Positions 8,359 to 15,798 of a stretch of 64,000 nt of DNA are shown in pieces. The translations under genes and the position numbers were made by a program. Every line of letters starts with the position of its first letter. The stretch's first letter is position 1. A model generated the notes under the pieces. The model was not told where the DNA came from. It saw only the letters and a list, made by a program, of their open reading frames with translations, and made no database searches. This DNA comes from Bacteroidaceae bacterium (GTDB lineage Bacteria > Bacteroidota > Bacteroidia > Bacteroidales > Bacteroidaceae), in contig JAFQBB010000051.1 in the NCBI GenBank assembly GCA_017416805.1, forward strand, positions 1 through 64,000, in the 5' to 3' direction.

Positions 8359-9522
8359 ATGATGCGCCTCATCGTACACACGGCTCGAAGGGAATGTCAG
8401 AGGATGATACACGACCCTATATACCTTGTCTGTATCCTCTGTCCGGCCATTGCCTGTTACCTGCTGTTCACCTCGCTGATGTCTGACGGATTACCCGTCA
8501 AGCTGCCCGCCGGCATGGTGGACAGGGACGGTTCGTCCATGTCGCGCAACATCACACGGGCGTTGGATGCCTACCAGTACACCGACATCGTGGGACATTA
8601 CCCGACCGCGCACAAAGCTTTCGAAACGATGCGGCAGGGACGGATATACGGATTCTACTACCTGCCGGAGGGAATGGAGGCAGACGCACTGGACGGACGC
8701 CAGCCGACCGTATCGTTCTACCTTAACTATGCTTACCTGATTGCAGGTTCGCTGCTGTATAAGGATATGCGTACCATGGCCGAACTGACCGATGCAAGTG
8801 TGGCCGAGGCACAACTCTCTGCCCGCGGAACCGAAGAGTGGCAGGTGAAGCCGGTGTTACAACCCATTGCCATCGACACACACCCGTTGGACAATCCTTG
8901 GCTGAACTACTCCGTCTATCTGAACAACACCCTGCTACCCGGAGTGCTGCTGCTGACGGTCATGCTGGTGACGGTATATTCCATAGGTACTGAGATGAAA
9001 TACCGCACCGCCGGCCAATGGCTGCAACAGAACGGGGGAAGAATCATACCTGCCCTGGCGGGAAAACTGCTCCCCCAGACCTTGCTGTTCAGCCTCATGG
9101 CCATGCTGTATGTCAGTGTACTCTACGGGTATCTCCATTTCCCGTTGAACGGAGGACTGCTCCCCATGATGTCGGCTTCCATTCTAGCGGTATCGGCCAC
9201 ACAGGCCTTCGGCGTATTCCTTTTCTGTCTGTTTCCCTGGATGAGGATGGCCATGAGTGCAGCCTCCTTATGGGGAGTACTGTCGTTCTCCATCTCGGGG
9301 TTCAGCTTTCCCGCCATGGCCATGAATCCGGCCCTACAGGCTCTGAACCATCTGTTTCCGCTCAGACACTATTTCCTCATTTATGCCGGAAGTGCCCTGA
9401 ATGGCGCTCCCTTCAGTGATGTACTTCCTTCCTTTTTAGCTCTCACCATTTTCCTGCTTCTGCCACTTCTCTTCCTCAAGAGACTGAAGCGGAAGCTGCT
9501 GACCTATGTATATATGGAATGA
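8359..9522 (+). CDS. ABC-2 type transporter permease (first)
   Basis: Inner-membrane permease of the ABC-2 (DrrB/YhhJ-like) type, 387 aa. One N-terminal membrane segment (CILCPAIACYLLFTSLM) is followed by a long extracytoplasmic domain (about residues 50-190), then five to six hydrophobic segments in the C-terminal half. An AAGGAGGG-type Shine-Dalgarno sequence sits at about 8344, unusual here, just before the tandem ATG codons at 8359/8362. The ATG at 9526 of the next permease follows its stop by 3 bp. No ATP-binding cassette gene is in the operon, so the energising subunit is either encoded elsewhere or absent. Confidence 0.88.
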   Translation: MMRLIVHTARRECQRMIHDPIYLVCILCPAIACYLLFTSLMSDGLPVKLPAGMVDRDGSSMSRNITRALDAYQYTDIVGHYPTAHKAFETMRQGRIYGFYYLPEGMEADALDGRQPTVSFYLNYAYLIAGSLLYKDMRTMAELTDASVAEAQLSARGTEEWQVKPVLQPIAIDTHPLDNPWLNYSVYLNNTLLPGVLLLTVMLVTVYSIGTEMKYRTAGQWLQQNGGRIIPALAGKLLPQTLLFSLMAMLYVSVLYGYLHFPLNGGLLPMMSASILAVSATQAFGVFLFCLFPWMRMAMSAASLWGVLSFSISGFSFPAMAMNPALQALNHLFPLRHYFLIYAGSALNGAPFSDVLPSFLALTIFLLLPLLFLKRLKRKLLTYVYME

Positions 9523-9525
9523 CGT

Positions 9526-10665
9526 ATGAAGACTCTGTTCAACTATTGCCAGTATGAGCTCCGGCGTATCCTGCACGACGAAGGGACACTGATATTCATG
9601 CTGCTGGTCCCGCTCGGATATCCTATTCTATACACGTTCATTTACACCGACGAAGTGGTGCGCCAGGTGCCTGCTGTGGCCGTTAACCTCTCAGACTCGT
9701 CCATGGGGAGGGAATTTCTTCGTCAGGTGGATGCAAGCCCCGACGTGGACATTATACTCGAAACGGGGAGTATGGACGAAGCCAAAAAAATGCTCAGGGC
9801 ACAAGAAGCCTATGGCATCATATACCTGCCCGGTGACTTCAACAAGCGGTTGCAACGTGGAGAACAGGCACACGTAAGCCTTTTCTGCGACATGAGTGGG
9901 TTGCTCTACTATAAAGCTCTGGCCGTCACATGTACAGACGTGTCGTTAAAGATGAATGGGAATATCCGCTTGCAGATGATGCCCGGCCTGACCGTCCGGC
10001 AGGAGGAGGTGACAAGCCTTCCGGTGAAATACGAAAGTATCGCGGCCTTCAATCCGCAGACAGGCTTCGCCAGTTTCCTTATTCCGGCCGTACTGGTACT
10101 CATCATCCAACAGACCTTGTTGCTGGGCACAGGATTGTTGGCCGGCACCGACCGCGATCGGGGCTTGTTCCCCTACCGGGAATCTACAGTCAGGATGTGG
10201 GGAAAGGGATTGGCTTGTCTGCTGCTTTATCTCCCGACGAGTGCCTATATGCTGATTGTCGTGCCCCACCTGTTCCACCTGCCCCAACTGGCGCATGCTT
10301 CCACTCTAGCCCTCTTCATGGTGCCTTATCTGCTGGCTTGTCTCTTCCTGGCCCTGACGATGGAGGTCTTCATCCCCAATCGCGAAGCATCCATGTTGGT
10401 CTTTGTCTGCACGTCCGTCCCTCTCCTTTTCCTTTCGGGAATTTCGTGGCCGGGGAGTGATATCCCGATGGGGTGGAAATTGTTCTCCTACCTGTATCCC
10501 TCCACATTCGGAATCAACGGATTTGTACGCATCAACACGATGGGGGCTTCGCTCGCTGATGTGCAGACAGAATTCATAGCCTTGTGGATACAGGCAATCA
10601 CCTACTATACAACGGCATGGGGAGTAAGAAAATATGGTAACTATTTGTTACACAGAAGTGCATAA
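9526..10665 (+). CDS. ABC-2 type transporter permease (second)
   Basis: Second ABC-2 permease, 379 aa, with the same layout as its upstream neighbour: an N-terminal membrane segment (LIFMLLVPLGYPILYTFIYT), a large periplasmic loop, and a C-terminal membrane domain from about residue 180. It includes LFLSGISWPGSDIPMGWKLFSYLYPST, typical of the family. The two permeases probably form a heterodimer. It is the last gene of the exporter operon; the next gene has its own promoter. Confidence 0.88.
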   Translation: MKTLFNYCQYELRRILHDEGTLIFMLLVPLGYPILYTFIYTDEVVRQVPAVAVNLSDSSMGREFLRQVDASPDVDIILETGSMDEAKKMLRAQEAYGIIYLPGDFNKRLQRGEQAHVSLFCDMSGLLYYKALAVTCTDVSLKMNGNIRLQMMPGLTVRQEEVTSLPVKYESIAAFNPQTGFASFLIPAVLVLIIQQTLLLGTGLLAGTDRDRGLFPYRESTVRMWGKGLACLLLYLPTSAYMLIVVPHLFHLPQLAHASTLALFMVPYLLACLFLALTMEVFIPNREASMLVFVCTSVPLLFLSGISWPGSDIPMGWKLFSYLYPSTFGINGFVRINTMGASLADVQTEFIALWIQAITYYTTAWGVRKYGNYLLHRSA

Positions 10666-10742
10666 TTGCGGATAATATTATAAATATTTGTTTTTAATTA
10701 AGTAAAAAAAATCCAAACGATAGTTTTATGACGAATTTGTTG

Positions 10743-10750
10743 TACTTTTG
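10743..10750 (+). promoter_or_regulatory. Promoter -7 element (TACTTTTG) ahead of the GH43 chimera
   Basis: Matches TAnnTTTG on the plus strand, 84 bp before the ATG at 10835. The surrounding AT-rich stretch has no perfect TTTG at -33. The promoter of the decayed gene appears to be intact. Confidence 0.6.
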
Positions 10751-10834
10751 CCGCGTCGGTTGTCATTTCTGTTGAAGTGGAGTTATACTGGTATTAAAGA
10801 CAAAACTTAAACCTTTTATCAGAGCCATTGAATC

Positions 10835-11632
10835 ATGTATCTAAGGAGTTTCATTGTAGCGTTAGTTTTTGCTGCCGTTCATTCGTTTGCCGTATTTGCC
10901 CAGCAGACGTCTGTGTTTGGAGATTTAGGGAATGGTATGTTCCGCAATCCTGTGTTGCCATCCGATTACAGCGACCCGGATGTTATCCGGGTGGGTGAGG
11001 ATTATTACGGAATAGCCTCTACTTTCTTCTTCTCGCCGGGCATGGTCGTTATCCATTCAAAAGATTTGGTTCATTGGGAAATCATCAATCATGTGGTGGA
11101 TGACATATCGTTTTTGAACCCCGAATTGGACTGGACGAAGATGAAGGGGTACTATAACGGTGTATGGGCCGGCTCATTGCGTTACCACCAAGGTACGTTC
11201 TATTGTCATTTTGCAACTCCGCGCGGAGGCTGGTTTGTCGCCACAACTACGGACATCCGTGGCAAATGGGAGGTACAAGCCATGAAAGATGCCAACGGCA
11301 GGGAACTGCGCGGGCGCGGATGGGATGATGTTTGCCCGCTATGGGACGATGACGGACAAGCCTATATCATAGCCAGCAATTTTGGGAAACACTGGTTCCC
11401 ACACATCTATAAAATGAGTTGGGACAAGACACTCTACGCTTTCGTCATAAGATGGGATGGGGCACCCTTCACCATTCAGGCTGCCAATGGGCAAGACATC
11501 AAGGATATCAGCCTGCTGACTGATGGCAGTCCTGTCACATTCAAGCAGACAGATAAAGGTGTGCGGATTGAGGCAAACATGACCGACGTCACCGACCCTG
11601 CCGTCGCATTCAGAATTAGGTTGAAGCACTGA
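10835..11632 (+). pseudogene. Chimeric remnant: GH43 N-terminus fused to GH29-like C-terminus
   Basis: An open frame of 265 codons that appears to be a deletion fusion. Residues 1-23 are a signal peptide. Residues about 35-195 match the first blades of a GH43 beta-xylosidase/arabinofuranosidase, with the catalytic-base region NPVLPSDYSDPDVIRVGEDY and WAGSLRYHQGTFYCHFA. The match breaks off at YKMSWD, before the part that carries the general-acid glutamate. It continues in frame with KTLYAFVIRWDG...ISLLTDG...VTFKQTDKG...AVAFRIRLKH, which reads like the C-terminal beta-sandwich of alpha-L-fucosidases (GH29). Signal peptide and promoter are present, but a working glycosidase is unlikely. The GH29 assignment is by pattern only. 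Confidence 0.7.
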
Positions 11633-11790
11633 TATATGCACAAGGCCGTATGCTGTCTGAATGGGAAGAGACTTTTTCATATCTACAGACAAGCAGCGGC
11701 CTTACCAATAAAAACAATATCGAACACTTGCAGACGATCTGTTATCCTGTTATGAAGAAGTTCTTACAGTTCATCTCTTCAGGTTTATAG
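11620..11790 (+). pseudogene. Possible 3' remnant of an unidentified gene
   Basis: Overlapping the end of the chimera in another frame, an open stretch of 56 codons runs from 11620 to a TAG at 11788-11790 without a start of its own. It reads like a helical protein end (RMLSEWEETFSYLQ; then TICYPVMKKFLQFI). It may be the surviving tail of a third gene lost in the same rearrangement. I do not recognise it. Confidence 0.3.
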
Positions 11791-11810
11791 TCAAAATGTT
11801 GTAATATGCT

Positions 11811-11859
11811 AATGTGCCAATATGCTAATGACGCGTTGTCATTAGCATATTGGCACATT
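11811..11859. repeat. Perfect 22-bp inverted repeat, possible bidirectional terminator
   Basis: Arms at 11811-11832 and 11838-11859 are perfectly complementary around the 5-base loop GCGTT. The arms consist of the AATGTGCCAATATGCTAAT repeat that recurs in this window. It lies between the end of the chimera (plus) and the end of the oxidoreductase operon (minus), where a hairpin would insulate converging transcripts. No long T-run follows. Confidence 0.75.
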
Positions 11860-11877
11860 GTTAAATTGGTTGGTACA

Positions 11878-12420
11878 TCAGCACATTTTTACAATCTCCA
11901 TGCCTTTACGGATTGCCTCCTCGTTCATGGGGATGAGGTGGTGATGACGTTCGGGAAGGGTCTTGCGTAGGGCTTTCACCACACTGTCGATGGTAACCAT
12001 TGGTTTCAATTTCAGCAATCCCCCGAGGACTATCATGTTGAAAGCTTTGGCATTTCCTATTTCTGCTGCTGCGTCCATAGCATCGATGCGATACACTTGG
12101 ATGTCCTTGCGGGTGGGAGGTTCAGCGATGCCATAACCATCGTACATCAAGATGCCGCCCGGTTTCACTTTGTTTTCAAACTTTTCCAATGATGGCTGAT
12201 TCAGAATGATGGCCACATCATATTGGCTGAGGATAGGCGATGAGATACGGTCGTCGCTCACGATAACGGTCACGTTGGCTGTACCGCCGCGCTGTTCGGG
12301 GCCGTAAGCAGGCATCCAACTCACTTCCTTGTCTTCCATCAATCCTGAGTAAGCTAAAATCTTACCCATAGAAAGTACACCTTGTCCGCCGAATCCGGCT
12401 ATAATGATTTCTTCTTTCAT
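11878..12420 (-). CDS. 2-oxoacid:ferredoxin oxidoreductase, gamma subunit
   Basis: Gamma subunit (180 aa) of a CoA-acylating 2-oxoacid:ferredoxin oxidoreductase of the VOR/KOR type. It has the family start MKEEIIIAGFGGQGVLSMGKIL, the AYGPEQRGGTANVTVIVSD signature and SQYDVAIILNQPSL. It is the last gene of the minus-strand operon. It is separated from the beta subunit by an inserted four-helix-bundle gene and AATATGCTAATRTGCCA-type repeats; in most genomes beta and gamma are adjacent. Confidence 0.92.
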   Translation of the reverse strand: MKEEIIIAGFGGQGVLSMGKILAYSGLMEDKEVSWMPAYGPEQRGGTANVTVIVSDDRISSPILSQYDVAIILNQPSLEKFENKVKPGGILMYDGYGIAEPPTRKDIQVYRIDAMDAAAEIGNAKAFNMIVLGGLLKLKPMVTIDSVVKALRKTLPERHHHLIPMNEEAIRKGMEIVKMC

Positions 12421-12514
12421 AATCTTTAAAAATATGCTAATATGCCAATTTGCTAATGTGCTAATGAATATTTGGCTTCGCCAATTGGGCGAATCAAAAA
12501 CTCTTATGTCTTAA
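12421..12514. repeat. Repeat-bearing spacer in the oxidoreductase operon
   Basis: Contains several CTAATRTGCCAAT / GTGCTAAT units (about 12431-12466), then a short palindrome TTGGCTTCGCCAA (about 12472-12484). It is the left flank of the inserted four-helix-bundle gene. The right flank (12893-12925) carries the same repeat family in the opposite reading. Confidence 0.65.
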
Positions 12515-12862
12515 TCAGGCATTGCTTTTGGCTGTGTTTATTATTTTATTTATTATTCTCTTGATGTCTTGCAAATTTTCCAAAATCTTTTCTTGAAAAG
12601 GATAGCTTTCTGCAAATTTGCACAGAAGTAACCAGTATTCGGTTTCATCGGCTTCTTTTGCTGCTATTTTAAGTTTGTGGATAAAATCTGCACGGCTTTC
12701 GGGATTTTGCGCTTCGTGTACATTTGCTCCAATGGATGTTCCACATCTCATCAACTGATTGGCTATAACAAACTTCTTTTTCTCCTCTAAAATAGAAGTG
12801 AACTTTATTATGTCAAGAGCGAATTGAAAACTCTTGTCCAATAAAATATTCCCCGTTTGCAT
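12515..12862 (-). CDS. Four-helix-bundle protein (23S rRNA intervening-sequence family)
   Basis: A 115-aa protein of the S23/four-helix-bundle family (TIGR02436-like), related to proteins encoded in 23S rRNA intervening sequences and to the Avd accessory protein of diversity-generating retroelements. Visible signatures are LDKSFQFALDIIKFT, IANQLMRCGTSIGANVHEAQ, SRADFIHKLKIAAKEADETEYWL and a C-terminal helix ending RIINKIINTAKS. Function of stand-alone members is unknown; RNA or nucleic-acid binding is suspected. It sits inside the oxidoreductase operon with repeats on both sides, and no reverse transcriptase is nearby, so it looks like an insertion that kept the operon frame and orientation. 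Confidence 0.88.
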   Translation of the reverse strand: MQTGNILLDKSFQFALDIIKFTSILEEKKKFVIANQLMRCGTSIGANVHEAQNPESRADFIHKLKIAAKEADETEYWLLLCKFAESYPFQEKILENLQDIKRIINKIINTAKSNA

Positions 12863-12892
12863 ACTTTGTTGATGTTTGATGCCGAATGGTGA

Positions 12893-12925
12893 TTAGCACA
12901 TTGGCACATTAGCACATTGGCACAT
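12893..12925. repeat. Tandem TTAGCACATTGGCACA repeat
   Basis: Two tandem units of TTAGCACATTGGCACA immediately after the beta-subunit stop and ahead of the inserted four-helix-bundle gene. They are the reverse complement of the TGTGCCAATGTGCTAA family found at 11811, 12431, 15425 and 57740. Confidence 0.7.
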
Positions 12926-12927
12926 TA

Positions 12928-13686
12928 CTACTTGTCTTTCAAATCTCCTAATTCATAAAACTTGAACATATTCTCTTCCATCCACTTATTGGACTTTTCG
13001 GGTGACATTTTCCAGCCTGAGTTACAGGTAGAAACTATCTCTACCAAGTTGGATCCTTTGCCAGCCATAGAATTCTCGAATGCTTTGCGGATAGCCTTTT
13101 TTGCTTTACGGATGGCGGCAACAGTGTGTACCGATTGGCGTGTAACGTAAGCTGTACCTTCCAACTGTGCAGCAATTTCTGTCATCTTCAAAGGATAGCC
13201 ATGCAAGGCCACATCGCGACCATAGGGACATGTAGCGGTTTTCATTCCCACAAGGGTTGTTGGGGCCATTTGTCCGCCAGTCATACCATAGATGGCATTG
13301 TTGATGAAGATGATGGTGATATTTTCACCACGGTTCAGTGCATGGATTGTTTCGGCCGTACCGATACAGGCCAAGTCACCATCTCCTTGGTAAGTGAATA
13401 CCAGGCGGTCGGGCCACAGACGTTTGATGGCTGTTGCCAGGCCAGGGGCACGTCCGTGGGCAGCCTCCTGCCAGTCGATGTCGATGTACTTGTAGGCAAA
13501 TACGGCACATCCTACGGGCGATACACCAATGGCTTTTTCTTCCATCTGCATCTCTTCGATGACTTCAGCGATGAGTTTATGTACCACACCATGGCTGCAT
13601 CCCGGGCAGTAGTGCATAGGCACGTCGTTCATCAGAGTCGGTTTCTTGTAAACCAGATTTTCCGGTTTGATAATATCTTCTTTCAT
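12928..13686 (-). CDS. 2-oxoacid:ferredoxin oxidoreductase, beta (TPP) subunit
   Basis: Beta subunit (252 aa) that holds thiamine diphosphate. It shows HYCPGCSHGVVHKLIAEVIE, the cluster/TPP region VSPVGCAVFAYKYIDID, and the TPP motif GDGDLACIG...NNAIYGMTGGQMAPTT. Length is as expected for KorB/VorA-type subunits. It works with the alpha, gamma and ferredoxin-like delta subunits of the same operon to oxidise a 2-oxoacid to acyl-CoA and reduce ferredoxin in the cytoplasm. The true substrate (branched-chain 2-oxoacids or 2-oxoglutarate) cannot be read from sequence. Confidence 0.93.
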   Translation of the reverse strand: MKEDIIKPENLVYKKPTLMNDVPMHYCPGCSHGVVHKLIAEVIEEMQMEEKAIGVSPVGCAVFAYKYIDIDWQEAAHGRAPGLATAIKRLWPDRLVFTYQGDGDLACIGTAETIHALNRGENITIIFINNAIYGMTGGQMAPTTLVGMKTATCPYGRDVALHGYPLKMTEIAAQLEGTAYVTRQSVHTVAAIRKAKKAIRKAFENSMAGKGSNLVEIVSTCNSGWKMSPEKSNKWMEENMFKFYELGDLKDK

Positions 13687-13724
13687 AATAATCTTTTATA
13701 TAAGTTGGTTTGCCAACTTGTTAA

Positions 13725-13892
13725 TTAAAATAGGAATCGGAGTAGAAACTCTACCAGTTTCACAAAAATGGAAGCCGAGCATACATAAAGGAAAACATGA
13801 CGGTCCTCCACACCATAGTAGCAGATAACCGAAGCTATGGCTCCGATGATGAACACTATGTTCAGTATGGTTCTTATCCGATAAGTATTCAT
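13725..13892 (-). CDS. Small two-segment membrane protein in the oxidoreductase operon
   Basis: A 55-codon gene between the alpha and beta subunits, same strand. The peptide starts MNTYRIRTILNIVFIIGAIA and has two hydrophobic stretches (about residues 9-25 and 33-55) separated by GVEDRH. The position within the operon and a clean start/stop make it likely to be real. Function unknown; it could anchor the oxidoreductase or a partner at the membrane, which is inference only. Confidence 0.75.
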   Translation of the reverse strand: MNTYRIRTILNIVFIIGAIASVICYYGVEDRHVFLYVCSASIFVKLVEFLLRFLF

Positions 13893-13972
13893 GTTCTTAG
13901 TTATTAATATTATGAGTTCTAAGTTCTGTTGTCCGAATAATCAATTCAGAATTTATAATTCAAAATTCAGAA

Positions 13973-15058
13973 TTACATTAATTTCTCTTTCAGTGCATTG
14001 ATTACCTCGTCGGGGTCTGGCACGATACCGCCCAAGCGTCCGAAGTGTTCTACGGGTACGCTGCAGTTCACTGCCAGCTTGATGTCTTCCACCATCTGTC
14101 CGGCATTGATTTCCACCGACAATATACCCTTCATCTGCTTGGCGCGTTCGGCTATTTGCTTGCTGGGGAAGGGCCACAGGGTGATGGGGCGAAGCAGTCC
14201 CACCTTGATACCTTGTTCGCGTGCATCGTCCATTGCTTTTTGGGCAATACGGGCACACGAACCGAAGGCGACGATGAGGTATTCTGCATCTTCGCAGTTG
14301 ATTTCCTCGTAGCGCACCTCGTTTTCTTCAATGAGACGGTATTTGGCCTGCAATTGGATGTTTCGTTTCTCCATCTCTGCAGGGTCAAGTTCCAATGAGG
14401 TGATAATGTTCGGCTGGCGTCCTTTAATGCGTCCGGTGGTAGCCCAAGGGCATTCTTTGACAATTTCCTCCTCTGTGCGACGAGGTTTGAAGGGAGGGAG
14501 TACCACTTTCTCCATCATCTGGCCGATGACACCATCGGACAGAATCATGGCCGGGTTACGGTATTTGAATGCCAGTTCGAATGAGAGGTCAACAAAGTCT
14601 GCCATCTCTTGCACTGAAGCCGGAGCCAGTACAATGAGTCGGTAATCGCCATGTCCACCGCCCTTTACTGTTTGGAAGTAGTCGGCCTGACTGGGTTGGA
14701 TGGTTCCGAGTCCAGGGCCTCCACGCATCACGTTTACAATGAGACAGGGCAGTTCGGCACCGGCAATGTAGGATACGCCTTCCTGCATGAGGCTCACGCC
14801 GGGGCTTGATGATGAGGTGAGTACTTTTTTCCCCGCGCCTGCTCCGCCATATACCATGTTGATAGAGGCCACTTCGCTTTCTGCCTGAAGCACCACCATG
14901 CCGGTGGTTTCCCAAGGCTTCTGTTCGGCCAATGTTTCCAATACTTCCGATTGGGGAGTGATGGGATAACCGAAGTAACCATCGGCACCGCAACGGATGG
15001 CGGCATGGGCGATAGCTTCGTTACCCTTCATCAATACAACTTCTTTTTCTGTTGCCAT
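13973..15058 (-). CDS. vorB: 2-oxoacid:ferredoxin oxidoreductase, alpha subunit (VorB-like)
   Basis: Alpha subunit, 361 aa. The N-terminal pyrimidine-binding domain shows MKGNEAIAHAAIRCGADGYFGYPITPQSEV and SEVASINMVYGGAGAGKKVLTSSSSPGVSLMQEG. The MRGGPGLGTIQPSQADYFQ stretch is followed by the C-terminal transketolase-like domain with LRPITLWPFPSKQI. This is the length and pattern usually named 3-methyl-2-oxobutanoate dehydrogenase subunit VorB in Bacteroides; 2-oxoglutarate oxidoreductases look very similar. It follows the ferredoxin gene by 87 bp, a spacer with ACTAGTAACTGGTAGCTGGT-type repeats. Confidence 0.9.
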   Translation of the reverse strand: MATEKEVVLMKGNEAIAHAAIRCGADGYFGYPITPQSEVLETLAEQKPWETTGMVVLQAESEVASINMVYGGAGAGKKVLTSSSSPGVSLMQEGVSYIAGAELPCLIVNVMRGGPGLGTIQPSQADYFQTVKGGGHGDYRLIVLAPASVQEMADFVDLSFELAFKYRNPAMILSDGVIGQMMEKVVLPPFKPRRTEEEIVKECPWATTGRIKGRQPNIITSLELDPAEMEKRNIQLQAKYRLIEENEVRYEEINCEDAEYLIVAFGSCARIAQKAMDDAREQGIKVGLLRPITLWPFPSKQIAERAKQMKGILSVEINAGQMVEDIKLAVNCSVPVEHFGRLGGIVPDPDEVINALKEKLM

Positions 15059-15145
15059 TATTTCAGTTTTTTTTAGTTCCTAAATTCTTGAGTTTTTAAG
15101 TTCGGACTATCCACTAGTAACTGGTAGCTGGTAACTAGTAGCTGT

Positions 15146-15373
15146 TCACTCCTTCACCTTATACACCGAGATACATCCGTCGGGGCATACGGTTGCGCAG
15201 GCAGCACAGCCTATGCAAGTGTCATCTTTCACTTCGCGGGCAAAGTGGTAACCCTTCTTGTTCACTTCCTTGGAAGTCAGTTCCAGTACGTCCAACGGGC
15301 ATGCCACCACACAGAGGTTGCATCCCTTGCACCGTTCGGTATCGACTACTGTAGCACCTTTAATTTTTGCCAT
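15146..15373 (-). CDS. 2x[4Fe-4S] ferredoxin-like delta subunit
   Basis: A 75-aa protein with two [4Fe-4S] motifs: CKGCNLCVVACP (about residues 15-26) and CIGCAACATVCPDGC (about 52-66). It is the delta subunit that passes electrons from the TPP centre to free ferredoxin. It precedes the alpha subunit in the same operon, as in many KOR/VOR clusters. Length and spacing are normal. Confidence 0.93.
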   Translation of the reverse strand: MAKIKGATVVDTERCKGCNLCVVACPLDVLELTSKEVNKKGYHFAREVKDDTCIGCAACATVCPDGCISVYKVKE

Positions 15374-15442
15374 GTTTCTAATATAATTATGAATTGTTAG
15401 TTATGAATTCTTGTTTGTTGGGCAAATCAGCACATTAGCACA

Positions 15443-15718
15443 TTACTGATTATACATATCCTTATTATAGAACTCTAAAATCTCCATCAGCATGCGGTGT
15501 GCTTCTGCGGCAGGACTTTCTGGATTCAGGCTGATGGCCTCCAAATAGTTGTTCAGTGCCAGTTGCCAATTGCACAATTTGCGGTAGGCATTGCCGCGCA
15601 AATAGTAGAGTTCGTCGTCCTTGCAGCTTTCTCCAATCAACCCGTCCAGTTGGCTGATGGCATCTTGCAGATTGCCATCGCTAATGAGTCTCTTTATATT
15701 TTCTTTTGTTTTTGTCAT
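15443..15718 (-). CDS. TPR-repeat protein at the head of the oxidoreductase operon
   Basis: A 91-aa protein with about two tetratricopeptide repeats (GNLQDAISQLDGLI, then DDELYYLRGNAYRKLCNWQLALNNYLEAISLNPESPAA), a scaffold for protein contacts. I place the start at the ATG at 15718 (MTKTKENIKR). A TTG four codons further upstream lies only 3 bp after the -7 element, probably before the transcription start. It is the first gene of the operon in Bacteroides-like order; its role with the oxidoreductase is unproven, but assembly is plausible. Confidence 0.85.
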   Translation of the reverse strand: MTKTKENIKRLISDGNLQDAISQLDGLIGESCKDDELYYLRGNAYRKLCNWQLALNNYLEAISLNPESPAAEAHRMLMEILEFYNKDMYNQ

Positions 15719-15727
15719 AGACGGCTG

Positions 15728-15735
15728 CAAAGTTA
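15728..15735 (-). promoter_or_regulatory. Promoter -7 element (TAACTTTG) of the oxidoreductase operon
   Basis: Exact TAnnTTTG on the minus strand, only 9 bp before the ATG of the TPR gene. The mRNA should have a 5' UTR of only a few bases. This also excludes the upstream TTG as start. Confidence 0.7.
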
Positions 15736-15798
15736 CATGATAATTCTTATATTCCTATCAAAAAGTGAAAAAAGTGGCAAAATGTTTGCCACTTTGTT

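Noticed and set aside
12515-12862. Four-helix-bundle gene as part of a diversity-generating retroelement
   Set aside because: No reverse transcriptase, template repeat or variable repeat was seen nearby; only the accessory-type protein is present.
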